Source of the DNA: Candidatus Nanopelagicales bacterium
GTDB taxonomy: Bacteria; Actinomycetota; Actinomycetes; S36-B12
Reading direction: 5' to 3'
Length of the DNA stretch: 64,000 nucleotides
Assembly (NCBI GenBank): GCA_018401415.1
Contig: JAGYKV010000009.1
Coordinates: forward strand, 124,001 to 188,000
Part shown: positions 1-8,899 of the stretch, piece by piece
Position numbering within the stretch: the stretch's first letter is position 1
How the letters are laid out: every line of letters starts with the position of its first letter
Notes under the pieces: model-generated
Told to the model about the DNA's origin: nothing
The model's input: the letters and a program-made list of their open reading frames with translations, nothing else
Databases searched by the model: none
Program-made: the position numbers and the translations under genes

Positions 1-43
1 GGCCCAACGTGCCAAGTCGCTGCCTTCAAGGAAGGATAGAGAC

Positions 44-1600
44 ATGTCTGAGGAAGTAGTCACTACAGAAGCGGGTGCAGGGAAGACCGACGCCCCCATT
101 TATTTGGTCACCGGTGCCACCGGCTATGTGGGTGGGCGACTGGTTTCCTATCTTCTCAAAGAAGGGTTTCGGGTGCGGGTCCTCGCTCGGCATCCCGAGC
201 GGCTCAGGGACTTTCCATGGGCCGATCGAATTGAAGTGGCACCGGGAGACGCAGGTGACCACGACTCACTCTTGGCAGCCATGCAGGGGGTCACGGTTGC
301 CTACTATCTATTGCACTCACTTCAGGCTGGTCGCCAGCTAGAACACGAAGAAAATCGGATCGCTCAAAACTTCGCCCAGTGCGCCGCAGAGGCCGGCATC
401 AAGCGCATTGTGTATCTCGGCGGCTTAGCTCCAGATGTTCCCGCAGCGAAAATGTCGCCGCATATGCGGTCCCGGGTCGACGTCGGGCGAATTTTGCGTG
501 ATTCGGGCGTTCCCACGATTGAACTGCGCGCCGCCGTGATTATCGGATCGGGTTCGGCATCCTTCGAAATGTTGCGGTACCTCACCGAGCGACTTCCTGC
601 CATGATCGCGCCCCGATGGGTCCGCACCAAAACCCAGCCCATTGCCGTGCGCGATGTCCTGAGATACCTCGTACTAGCTGCCCAACTCCCTGAACACATC
701 AGTCGGACATTTGATATTGGTGGCCCAGACATTTTGACCTACCAAAATATGATGCAGCGCTACGCCAAGGTGGCCGGTCTACCGGCCCGATTGATTTTGC
801 CGATTAACCTGCTCTCTCCCCAGTTATCCAGTCACTGGGTGGGGCTGGTGACACCTGTTCCCCGAGCAATTGCTCGACCCTTGGTGCAATCACTGAAACA
901 CCCGGCAGTGTGCAGCGAAAGTGATATCAAGCAGTACATCCCCGATCCACCCGACGGTCTGATCACCTTTGATAATGCCGTCGGTTTGGCACTGACCCGT
1001 ATTCGCGATGCTGAAGTCGCTACTCGGTGGTCCAGCGCCAGCACCCCGGGCGCACCGAGTGAACCGCTACCCAGCGATCCTGATTGGGCGGGTGGCACCC
1101 TCTACGAAGATAAGCGGGTACTGCACTCCACCGCAAGTCCGCAGGAATTGTGGGCCGCCGTGGACTGCATCGGTGGGCTCAACGGCTGGTACTCCGCCAA
1201 CTTCCTCTGGGAGGTTCGTGGTCTGATCGATCGAATATTCGGTGGGGTGGGACTGCGGCGCGGAAGGCGCGACGCCAAAGTGCTCATGGTGGGCGAGACC
1301 GTTGATTTCTGGCGGGTTGAGGAACGAGTGGCTCCACATTTACTGCGCCTGCGAGCTGAAATGAAAATGCCCGGGCGGGCATGGTTGGAGTTCACCGTTG
1401 AACCCGATGACACCGGTGGGTCGACCCTGATTCAACGGGCCGTGTATTGGCCAAAAGGACTTGCCGGACACGCCTACTGGTGGTCCGTTGCACCTTTCCA
1501 CGCATTCGTGTTCCCACCCATGGCAAAACACATTGTGGAGCGAGCCGAATCCAGACCGGCGATCACTTCCGGAACTCCATCAGACAGAATCAGTGGGTGA
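44..1600 (+). CDS. NAD(P)-binding SDR/NmrA-like oxidoreductase with C-terminal DUF2867
   Basis: A 518-residue protein. Residues 20-31 form a Rossmann turn with TGATGYVGG at 23-31, typical of extended/atypical SDR proteins of the NmrA type. The C-terminal part from about residue 350 resembles DUF2867, a lipid-binding-like fold often fused to this SDR type in actinobacteria. The substrate is unknown; a cytosolic NAD(P)-dependent role is inferred from the family. An AAGGAAGGA ribosome site lies just ahead of the ATG. The stop overlaps the GTG start of the hemoglobin gene, so the two are probably translationally coupled. Confidence 0.85.
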   Translation: MSEEVVTTEAGAGKTDAPIYLVTGATGYVGGRLVSYLLKEGFRVRVLARHPERLRDFPWADRIEVAPGDAGDHDSLLAAMQGVTVAYYLLHSLQAGRQLEHEENRIAQNFAQCAAEAGIKRIVYLGGLAPDVPAAKMSPHMRSRVDVGRILRDSGVPTIELRAAVIIGSGSASFEMLRYLTERLPAMIAPRWVRTKTQPIAVRDVLRYLVLAAQLPEHISRTFDIGGPDILTYQNMMQRYAKVAGLPARLILPINLLSPQLSSHWVGLVTPVPRAIARPLVQSLKHPAVCSESDIKQYIPDPPDGLITFDNAVGLALTRIRDAEVATRWSSASTPGAPSEPLPSDPDWAGGTLYEDKRVLHSTASPQELWAAVDCIGGLNGWYSANFLWEVRGLIDRIFGGVGLRRGRRDAKVLMVGETVDFWRVEERVAPHLLRLRAEMKMPGRAWLEFTVEPDDTGGSTLIQRAVYWPKGLAGHAYWWSVAPFHAFVFPPMAKHIVERAESRPAITSGTPSDRISG

Positions 1601-2031
1601 CCGAAACTCCTACCGAGCCAACACCATTTGAATTATTCGGCGGGCACGAATTTTTTCAAAAATTAGTTCACAGTTTTTATCAAAAGGTTCCCCTTGATCC
1701 AATCTTGAGCCCCATGTATCCGGAAGATGATTATGCGGGTGCGGAATGGCGATTGCGATCATTTCTCGAGCAATACTGGGGTGGGCCCACCACCTACAGC
1801 GACGAGCGCGGCCATCCCAAGTTACGCATGCGTCACGCCGGCTTCCACATTGACACCGAAGCCCGCAACCACTGGTTGCTGCTCATGTCTGCATCACTTC
1901 AAGAACAGAGGATGCCTGCCGAGCTCGAAGCCGAGTTGTGGAAGTATCTGGTGGCCGCCGCCCACGGCATGCAAAATGTTCCGGATGACCCACCAGGTAA
2001 TTCCAATGAAATTCCCATGACGGAGGTTTAG
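1597..2031 (+). CDS. glbO: Group II truncated hemoglobin (GlbO-like)
   Basis: The GTG start overlaps the previous stop (GTGA), giving 144 residues, the usual size of a 2/2 hemoglobin. The sequence carries group II hallmarks: the FYQKV region with a B10 Tyr (about residue 28), the YWGGP block (60-64), and RGHPKLRMRH with the proximal His at residue 80. Family members bind heme and are linked to O2 or NO chemistry in the cytosol. A longer reading exists upstream, but it runs inside the previous gene and lacks family similarity. The GH13 gene follows after two bases. Confidence 0.93.
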   Translation: MTETPTEPTPFELFGGHEFFQKLVHSFYQKVPLDPILSPMYPEDDYAGAEWRLRSFLEQYWGGPTTYSDERGHPKLRMRHAGFHIDTEARNHWLLLMSASLQEQRMPAELEAELWKYLVAAAHGMQNVPDDPPGNSNEIPMTEV

Positions 2032-2033
2032 CC

Positions 2034-3722
2034 ATGCCCAGTGGCTCGAATGCATGGTGGCGCGATGCCGTCATTTATCAGGTGTATCCACGATCATTTG
2101 CCGACTCAGATGGCGATGGCCTGGGCGATATTCCCGGCATCCTCCACCGAATTGACTACCTCCAGAATTTGGGTGTCGATGCAATCTGGATCTCGCCGTT
2201 CTATCAATCACCGCTTCTCGATGGCGGCTACGACGTTGCTGACTACCGCTCGGTGGACACTCGATTGGGCACCGTGTCCGATGTCGAGAAGTTGATTGTT
2301 GCCGCCCATGAACGAAACATGAAATTGTTCATGGATATTGTGCCCAACCACACCAGTAGTGAGCACGTGTGGTTTCAAGAAGTCCTTCATTCAGAGCCTG
2401 GCTCACCCGCCTGGGACCGCTATATCATCAAAGAAGGCAAGGGCGAAAACCATGAACTTCCGCCAACTAACTGGGAGAGCGTGTTTCACGGCCCGGCCTG
2501 GTCCCCGCTCGTGCTCGCCAACGGCCAGACCACCAAGTACTGGTACCTGCACATTTTCGATTCATCGCAACCGGATCTGAATTGGGAGAACCCCGAGGTA
2601 CGGGCCGAATTCCTCGACATTCTGAAATTTTGGTTTGACCTGGGCATTGACGGTTTCCGGATCGATGTGGCGCACGGCATGATCAAAGATCCATCTTTTC
2701 CAGATATTGCGTACTCCAATATCAAAGAACGCGAACTACTCGGAGAGCCGATCCTGAGTCCATTCTGGGATCAAGATGGTGTTCATGCGATCTACCGTGA
2801 CTGGCGAGAACTGGCGGACAGTTACGACCCCCCTCGGGTGTTCTGTGGGGAGACGTGGGCGCCTTCGCCCGAGCGCCTTGCCCGCTACCAGCGCCCCGAT
2901 GAACTTCACACATCTTTCAACTTCGATTATTTGCGAGCAGGTTTTGACGCAGACAGGTTGAGGGAGTCCATTGACTCGACCCTCCTGAATCACAAACTAG
3001 TCGGTGCGCCGCCCACCTGGGTGTTGTCCAACCACGACATTGTTCGTCACGCAACGCGACTCGCACCGGGGCAATCCGAACACCCGACCACGCCACCGAC
3101 CCCCGAAAATGCTGATCGCGGTTTGGCGCGCGCCCGGGCCGCCACCCTGTTCACACTTGGGTTACCCGGCTCGACATATCTGTATCAGGGCGAAGAACTT
3201 GGCTTGCCCGAGGTGCTCGACCTTCCCGGCGATGTCCGTCAAGATCCAGTCTGGTTCCGCAGCAATGGCACCGACATTGGGCGTGATGGTTGCCGGGTGC
3301 CCATTCCTTGGTCCGGCGATATTCCTTCCTATGGCTTTGGACCCGGGGAACAGTCGTGGCTACCCCAACCCTCTGAGTGGGCACATCTGAGCGTTCAAGC
3401 TCAAGAATCGGATGACACCACCTTGAATTTCTATCGGAGCGCATTGGCTCGCAGGCGTTTGGAACCCGCAACGGGCGATGGTGAACTCGAGTGGCGCAAC
3501 GACGAACTCCCCCAGGCAGCAGGTGTTCTGGCCTACACCAGGCCACACCCACAACTACCCCTCACCTGTGTGTTGAACACCAATGAGCACAACGTCTCGC
3601 TGCCTAAGGGTTTTGGTACCGAGTTACTCCAAACATCAGGTCCCGGGGTCGCCATTGTTGACTCCGAGGAAGGCGAACACATTGTGATCGCCCCAGACAC
3701 CGCAATTTGGTTGCGCGGCTAG
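2034..3722 (+). CDS. GH13 alpha-glucosidase / oligo-alpha-glucosidase
   Basis: 562 residues, normal for GH13 exo-alpha-glucosidases. The N-terminus WWRDAVIYQVYPRSF is the family opening. Catalytic residues are all present: nucleophile D211 in DGFRIDVAHG, acid/base E273 in FCGETW, and D335 in SNHDIVRH. The chemistry is hydrolysis or transfer of alpha-glucosyl units from maltose- or isomaltose-like sugars; the linkage preference cannot be read here. No signal peptide is seen, so it is cytosolic. It sits in a short run with glbO, and its stop overlaps the end of a convergent gene by four bases. Confidence 0.93.
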   Translation: MPSGSNAWWRDAVIYQVYPRSFADSDGDGLGDIPGILHRIDYLQNLGVDAIWISPFYQSPLLDGGYDVADYRSVDTRLGTVSDVEKLIVAAHERNMKLFMDIVPNHTSSEHVWFQEVLHSEPGSPAWDRYIIKEGKGENHELPPTNWESVFHGPAWSPLVLANGQTTKYWYLHIFDSSQPDLNWENPEVRAEFLDILKFWFDLGIDGFRIDVAHGMIKDPSFPDIAYSNIKERELLGEPILSPFWDQDGVHAIYRDWRELADSYDPPRVFCGETWAPSPERLARYQRPDELHTSFNFDYLRAGFDADRLRESIDSTLLNHKLVGAPPTWVLSNHDIVRHATRLAPGQSEHPTTPPTPENADRGLARARAATLFTLGLPGSTYLYQGEELGLPEVLDLPGDVRQDPVWFRSNGTDIGRDGCRVPIPWSGDIPSYGFGPGEQSWLPQPSEWAHLSVQAQESDDTTLNFYRSALARRRLEPATGDGELEWRNDELPQAAGVLAYTRPHPQLPLTCVLNTNEHNVSLPKGFGTELLQTSGPGVAIVDSEEGEHIVIAPDTAIWLRG

Positions 3723-4378
3723 TTCACAATTCGCAAACCGGTGCGCGCGGCTGGCCCGGTGGCATAGGCAAAAACTTGGCCACGTGGTGTGCTCAGGCGC
3801 TTCCACGGCCCGCAGGTCGAGGCAGAGACTTTAATCGGTTCATTCCACAGAATTTGCAGACGCGTTGCTGCGTGCAACACGCGAATAGGCAACCCCGCCC
3901 ACGCCGGCCGTTCCCAAATTTCATCGGCCAAATCGGACTTGCCCCGTTCCCCCAGACCTTGGCTACGTCGCTCGAATTCAATGGACGCTTCGTTGACAAT
4001 CGGAAGAATGTCACTCGCCAGCGCAGTGATGGGAATTTGCCACCCGTCGGTGGGCGGCATCTCGACCAGGGAGGTTCCCGAGAGGGACTCAATGGGATTC
4101 AGTACTGACAGATCAACTTCAGCAGAGACCGATTCCTGTGGGGAAGACAGAACAGAAATAAGGGATTCAGCAAAGACAATGCGATCAAATGACTTGCCCT
4201 CGGGTATCCCCGCGGGCATAGCGATAAATACGTGTACGTCGAGGGGCAGGGCCGAGTAAATACCAACGGCTGAGCGCGAGGTCACAACTCGCACGGGCAG
4301 GGATGGGCGCCATTCCACCTGTTTTTCCAATAAACGGATAAGTGTGCTGCGCTCTGTTGAACCTAAAGTGATGCGCAC
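3719..4378 (-). CDS. Conserved-looking actinobacterial protein, function unknown
   Basis: 219 residues with no transmembrane segment, signal peptide or motif I recognise. The C-terminal half (GLPIRVLHAATRLQILW) looks structured. It begins directly where the thioesterase gene ends, with no gap, and is in the same direction as thioesterase, ettA and ssb. This points to one transcript. From memory, an unannotated gene often follows ettA and a thioesterase in actinobacteria, but I cannot name a function. Confidence 0.7.
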   Translation of the reverse strand: MRITLGSTERSTLIRLLEKQVEWRPSLPVRVVTSRSAVGIYSALPLDVHVFIAMPAGIPEGKSFDRIVFAESLISVLSSPQESVSAEVDLSVLNPIESLSGTSLVEMPPTDGWQIPITALASDILPIVNEASIEFERRSQGLGERGKSDLADEIWERPAWAGLPIRVLHAATRLQILWNEPIKVSASTCGPWKRLSTPRGQVFAYATGPAARTGLRIVN

Positions 4379-4780
4379 CTACTGCTCCACTTCCACAATT
4401 GCCTCAAGTGCCTGGCGCAATCCACTTGGTATGGGAACCGCACTTCCACCATCGAAACACACCATGACACTTTCCGCCTCTGCAGCGATATCGCCGTTGT
4501 CATTCAGAATACGGTATTTCATGCGATAAGAAGTATTCCCAACAGAACTAATCCAGACTTCAATAATTAGAGGTTCAGTTGAGTAGAAAATTGGTTGGCG
4601 ATAATCAATGGACTGATGAGCCATGACCTGAGTGAACTTCTCTATTCCCTGATAACCCACTTGCCGTAAAGCGCGTAAACGAGCTTCCTGCAGGTAGTCC
4701 AGGTATACGACATTGTTCACATGACCCAGTGGATCAAGATCTTTAAACCTTCGTTCAACACGTGCTACGAGTACGGTCAC
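4379..4780 (-). CDS. Hotdog-fold acyl-CoA thioesterase (4HBT type)
   Basis: 133 residues, the expected size for a 4-hydroxybenzoyl-CoA thioesterase-type hotdog protein. The active-site loop is DPLGHVNNVVYLDYLQEAR near residues 15-33, with the Asp and the GHVNN signature intact. It probably hydrolyses short or medium acyl-CoA esters in the cytosol. The start is GTG, preceded by GAGGA at good spacing. It lies 8 bases after the ettA stop and abuts the next gene, supporting an operon. Confidence 0.88.
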   Translation of the reverse strand: MTVLVARVERRFKDLDPLGHVNNVVYLDYLQEARLRALRQVGYQGIEKFTQVMAHQSIDYRQPIFYSTEPLIIEVWISSVGNTSYRMKYRILNDNGDIAAEAESVMVCFDGGSAVPIPSGLRQALEAIVEVEQ

Positions 4781-4788
4781 AAAATCCT

Positions 4789-6487
4789 CTAGTCCCGGGT
4801 CAACTTGCGGTACGTAGCCCGGTGCGGGCGGGCAGCCTCTTCACCCAGGCGCTCGATCTTATTCTTTTCATAAGACTCAAAGTTGCCCTCGAACCAGAAC
4901 CATTGCGAGTCTCCCTCGTAGGCCAGTATGTGAGTGGCGACTCGATCCAGGAACCATCTGTCATGCGAGGTAATGACCGCGCAGCCTGGGAACTCCAAGA
5001 GTGCTTTCTCCAGGGACCCGAGGGTCTCAACGTCGAGATCGTTGGTGGGTTCATCCAGTAACAGAAGGTTGCCACCCATTTTCAAGGTGAGTGCCAGATT
5101 CAATCGATTTCGCTCTCCACCAGAGAGAACTTTGGCCTGCTTTTGCTGATCGGGTCCTTTGAATCCGAAGACGGATACATAAGCCCTGGATGGCATTTCA
5201 ACGTTGCCCACCTTGATCCAGTCCAGTCCGTCTGAGACAACTTCCCACACATTCTTGGTGGGGTCGAGACCAGATCGATTCTGATCCACATAAGACAATT
5301 TCACTGTTTCGCCCACTTTGATATCACCGGATGTGGGGAGCGCACTTTTTTCCGAAGTATCGCCTGTTGCCGCAGCAACGATCATGTTGAAGAGGGTTGT
5401 CTTGCCAACACCGTTCGGACCAATTACGCCAACAATTCCATTACGCGGAAGAGTAAAAGAAAGGTTGTCAAATAACATGCGGTCGTCAAATCCCTTTGTC
5501 AGCCCTTGCACCTCCACGACGACGGAACCCAATCGTGGGCCCGGGGGTATTTGAATTTCCTCCATGTCGAACTTGCGGGTTTTCTCCGCTTCAGCCGCCA
5601 TTTCCTCGTATCTATCGAGGCGAGCCCGCGATTTTGTTTGACGTGCCTTGGCATTGGATCGCACCCATTCAAGTTCCTCGGTGAGTCGCCTCTGGAGTTT
5701 GACGTCTTTTTGACCTTCCACTTTGAGGCGAGCCGCCTTGGTTTCCAGGTAGGTGGAGTAGTTGCCTTCATAGGGGTATGCGCGACCGCGATCAAGTTCG
5801 AGAATCCACTGCGCAACATTGTCCAGGAAGTAGCGGTCATGGGTGATCGCGACGACGGTGCCGGGATATTTCTCAAGGTGCTGTTCCAGCCACTGCACAC
5901 TCTCCGCGTCAAGGTGGTTTGTGGGTTCGTCCAGAAGCAGCAGATCAGGTTTACGTAAAAGGAGTTGACATAGGGCAACCCGACGCTTTTCACCGCCTGA
6001 GAGAACGGAGACATCTGAATCGGCCGGTGGACACCGCAATGCATCCATGGCCTGGTCGAGTTGATTGTCCAAGTCCCAAGCATTCCGATGATCGATTTCC
6101 TCTTGTAACTTGCCCATTTCGGCCGAGGAGGGAGTCATAGTCGGCATCGGGTTCGGCTAGTTCCACGGAGATCTGGTTGAACCGGTCAACCATGGCCTTG
6201 GTCTCGGCCACTCCTTCTTCAACGTTTTCCAGAACGCTCTTGGACTCGTCCAGTTTGGGCTCCTGCATGAGAATGCCGACCGTGAAACCTTCGTGAAGTT
6301 TGGCCTCACCATTCGAAACATCTTCAATGCCCGCCATGATCTTCAACAAAGTTGATTTACCCGCGCCATTGGGTCCGACGACGCCGATTTTCGCCCCTGG
6401 AAGGAATGCAAGAGTGACGTTGTCAAGAATAACTTTGTCGCCGTGTGCCTTGCGCGCTTTGTGAAGGGTATAAATGAACTCAGCCAT
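4789..6487 (-). CDS. ettA: EttA, energy-dependent translational throttle ABC-F protein, split by one frameshift
   Basis: Two frames together reproduce a whole EttA. The first frame starts MAEFIYTLHKARKAHGDKV, has Walker A GPNGAGKST, and runs to DADYDSLL. The second resumes at AEMGKLQEEID and carries LSGGEKRRV, LLLDEPTNHLD, the ABC-F arm region, a second Walker A GPNGVGKTTL, LSGGERNR and LLLDEPTNDLD. Removing one G near 6127-6131 (a TCGGCC context) restores continuity. EttA binds the ribosomal E site and gates elongation by ATP level. High conservation on both sides suggests a sequence error, although a recent mutation cannot be excluded. The start codon lies in an 18-bp hairpin. Confidence 0.93.
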
Positions 6488-6522
6488 GACATTGAAGCCT
6501 ACTGGGCTTCAATGTCATGGCT
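6482..6522 (-). promoter_or_regulatory. 18-bp perfect hairpin covering the ettA start codon
   Basis: Arms at 6482-6499 and 6505-6522 are perfectly complementary with a 5-base loop. The hairpin starts just after the ssb stop codon. On the coding (-) strand its 3' arm contains the ettA ATG (arm end AATGTCATGGCT). No U-tract follows, so it is not a classical terminator. It could hide the ettA start, or protect the 3' end of ssb mRNA. Confidence 0.6.
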
Positions 6523-6527
6523 TCGCT

Positions 6528-7043
6528 CTACCCGACCGGAACTACTTCACCTGTTTCCAGATCAACTTCTTCAACGATCTCACTGTGCTCGCCAACTGAA
6601 TCGAGGAATGCCACGGAATCCTGTCCGAGTGCATCGGCCAGCATGCGTCGCTCACTCTCCACCACCGAGTCGCGCTTCACTCGATGGAAAGTAGCAGTGC
6701 CTTTTGCGAGGTCATGCCCAACAGATACCGCCTCAATGTCAACATAACGCATGATCAGAGTCTGATCACCGACTTCCTTCTCGTGCTCACGGCTGCGCAG
6801 GCGACCGGTAACAATCACCGGCATGCCTTTGATCAAACTTGCCGCTGAATTGTGTGCCAGGTTGCGCCAACAACTCACGGTGAAGTAATGCGTATCCCCA
6901 TCTATCCAGCGCTCCCCCACTCGATCAAAGCGGCGAGTGGTACTGGCTACCCGAAAAGAGGCTACGGCCTCCCCAGAGGCCGTGAATCGTAATTCCACGT
7001 CATTGACCAAATTACCCAGAACGGTGATGCTGATGTCGTTCAT
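6528..7043 (-). CDS. ssb: Single-stranded DNA-binding protein
   Basis: 171 residues with an N-terminal OB fold: ISITVLGNLVNDVELRFTASG, then ASFRVASTTR and HYFTVSCWRNLA. The C-terminus lacks the acidic DDDIPF-like tail typical of the main SSB. This suggests a second, competence- or repair-type SSB paralog, as is common in actinobacteria. I chose the ATG at 7043 because AGGAG sits five bases upstream; an ATG six codons earlier has no such site. It lies upstream of ettA on the same strand. Confidence 0.88.
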   Translation of the reverse strand: MNDISITVLGNLVNDVELRFTASGEAVASFRVASTTRRFDRVGERWIDGDTHYFTVSCWRNLAHNSAASLIKGMPVIVTGRLRSREHEKEVGDQTLIMRYVDIEAVSVGHDLAKGTATFHRVKRDSVVESERRMLADALGQDSVAFLDSVGEHSEIVEEVDLETGEVVPVG

Positions 7044-7183
7044 ATGAACTCCTGATTTCATGTAACCCGCACCCGATTGGTGTCGGAATGAAATTCAGGG
7101 TTCCAATGAAATCCAAGAATGGTAATCCCAGTTATTCGAACTGTGGATGAAATGCCTAGGCGCTGAGTTTATGTGGACAAAAA

Positions 7184-7222
7184 GAAGATGGCCCGAATGC
7201 CAGAAGCATTCGGGCCATCTTC
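7184..7222 (-). terminator. Intrinsic terminator of the actinorhodopsin transcript
   Basis: Arms 7186-7200 and 7206-7220 (AGATGGCCCGAATGC and its complement) pair over 15 bp, extendable to 17, with a 5-base loop. Read on the - strand, a CTTTTTG tract follows. It lies 46 bases after the rhodopsin stop. Confidence 0.85.
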
Positions 7223-7268
7223 GCTGTTTACCGACTACTCGGTGAACATTCGTTCTTTTTCGTTACAC

Positions 7269-8102
7269 TCACGCTTTGATACTTGAAGGGGCTGCATCAA
7301 TTTCCTGCTCACGGAACTCAGCAGAATCGAACTTACTCTTCTCGCGCGCAATCTTGTAAATCAACAGACCGAACAGACACTTCGCGAGAATATCCGCGAC
7401 CGAGTAACCAACATTGCGCCAGACAAATGCGTCTGCTCCATCCCAGCCGAACATTGGGATCATGTAGGAGATTGGGTACACGCCCCACGTTGCGAGCAAC
7501 AGCCAACGCAGTCCGTTGAGGTCCTTGCCAACCTGCTCTGGCTGGGTCTTCATGCTCTTGGAAAGTTCCACGAACAGGACGTAGAGGATATACGCGAACG
7601 GGATAGAGGAGAGAGCACCCCAGATTCCCTTTGCCAAAATATCGGAGGTGATTTCGCCCGGGTAACCCAGAATGATCATCAGAGCCGAAGCTGGGATGAG
7701 CTTCAAAAGAAGGTTCTTGCGGATTGCCTGCGGAAGTGCGAGCACTGCAATTGTTTCGAAGAGCAGCAGCGGGACGGTGAGCAACCAGTCAACGTAACGG
7801 TAGCCCTCGTTGAATCCTTCGCCGTTCACAAGCACGTAGGTCATGGCATCGAATGCCGCTGCAGGCTCGCCTGCATCGATTGCTACGTAAGAGCCGGTGA
7901 AGGAGTCGTAGATTCGGTAGTAGTGATAGGCAGCGATCAAACACACCATTGCCGAGACGACAAGCGCCTGACGATAGCGCGGAAGAACGCGGCCCTGAAC
8001 TACAAGCAGAAAGACGAAAGTCGCCAACATTGCTGCCAGCGAAAGCGAAATAATGTTGTAGGTGATTTGATATTGGGAGTACGTCAGTTCCAAAACGTTC
8101 AT
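7269..8102 (-). CDS. Actinorhodopsin, xanthorhodopsin-like light-driven proton pump
   Basis: 277 residues, seven predicted membrane helices. Helix C reads RYVDWLLTVPLLLFE: Schiff-base counterion D105, T109 and proton donor E116 form the DTE motif of outward proton pumps. L113 at the spectral tuning site predicts green absorption. H60 matches the conserved His partner of the counterion, and K241 in SVADILAKCLFG is the retinal lysine. G162 in IWGALSS aligns by hand with the small glycine that opens the carotenoid-antenna fenestration in xanthorhodopsin. The gene is transcribed alone, with GGAGG ahead of the ATG and a strong terminator behind. No retinal or carotenoid genes are in this window. 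Confidence 0.96.
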   Translation of the reverse strand: MNVLELTYSQYQITYNIISLSLAAMLATFVFLLVVQGRVLPRYRQALVVSAMVCLIAAYHYYRIYDSFTGSYVAIDAGEPAAAFDAMTYVLVNGEGFNEGYRYVDWLLTVPLLLFETIAVLALPQAIRKNLLLKLIPASALMIILGYPGEITSDILAKGIWGALSSIPFAYILYVLFVELSKSMKTQPEQVGKDLNGLRWLLLATWGVYPISYMIPMFGWDGADAFVWRNVGYSVADILAKCLFGLLIYKIAREKSKFDSAEFREQEIDAAPSSIKA

Positions 8103-8391
8103 GTGTCATGGCCTCCAAAGAGCTCATATAGGGATCTGCTGATTCCTCAGCGACCTCACGGTCACCGTGGTTCGTGCCCTAGGTTTCTCTCAATTTGACC
8201 AACCCGCAACCTAAACACGCAAGTTGCCTCAAACCGTCCTATTTGTCTGTATTTAGGTTTTTGCTCTTTTTAGGGCATCTTCTTGGATTTTGGTCACCCT
8301 GAAGCGGCAATATCGGCTGCGCTACCCTCTGCCTATTGCCACGGAGTTCCATCGCATTTGCGCCTCCACCGCTGACATGAAAGGCAGGCTG

Positions 8392-8589
8392 ATGGCCCAC
8401 TCGACCAAACGCCTTTTCGGTGTCTGGATTCCTTATGCCGCCGCTGCCATCATGGCATTCCTGGTAGTCGGGAGCTTCATCACCGGCAATGTCGATTCCG
8501 CGTGGACTTGGGTTGAAGTTTCATTCCAATCCCTCCTCGCAATCTATCTCGTTTACTACGCCACCAAAGCACGAAGACACATTCAATAA
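8392..8589 (+). CDS. Small two-helix membrane protein, function unknown
   Basis: 65 residues if started at the ATG at 8392, which has AAAGG about nine bases upstream. The sequence holds two hydrophobic stretches (WIPYAAAAIMAFLVVGSFITG and VSFQSLLAIYLVYYA) and a basic tail KARRH. It is divergent from actinorhodopsin and ends 31 bases before tRNA-Arg. No family is recognised. It could begin further upstream at 8290, but that extension is basic and unlike a membrane protein. Confidence 0.55.
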   Translation: MAHSTKRLFGVWIPYAAAAIMAFLVVGSFITGNVDSAWTWVEVSFQSLLAIYLVYYATKARRHIQ

Positions 8590-8620
8590 GCAACTGGATT
8601 AATTCCCACTTGCTCACCTG

Positions 8621-8693
8621 GCGCCCGTAGCTCAACGGATAGAGCAACAGGTTTCTACCCTGTCGGTTGGGGGTTCGAGTCCCTCCGGGCGCA
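8621..8693 (+). tRNA. tRNA-Arg (anticodon UCU)
   Basis: Acceptor stem GCGCCCG (8621-8627) pairs with CGGGCGC (8686-8692). The anticodon stem ACAGG/CCTGT encloses loop TTTCTAC, giving anticodon UCU for AGA. The T arm GGGGGTTCGAGTCCCTC is canonical. No CCA is encoded, and a CTTTTTG tract follows. A broken accessory gene lies downstream. Confidence 0.96.
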
Positions 8694-8899
8694 CTTTTTG
8701 TGAGGGAGATCATGGTCTCGCAGTGCGTTTGATCGCAACGCTGACCGCAACCGCGTCAGGAAGTGCGGCTCACTGGGTGCTGCGCGATCCACTCACGTGG
8801 TCGTGTGATAGCCGAGACGCCGAATGAGCCCATTCCTACGTGCCTCCAGCTCGCGGAGGATACACTTTTTCGTGCTTCTGGTGACCAAGGGGTACGTTT

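Noticed and set aside
1447..1596. Longer start for the truncated hemoglobin gene
   Set aside because: The extra residues overlap the SDR coding sequence and are unlike the family; the GTG overlapping the previous stop gives a normal hemoglobin.
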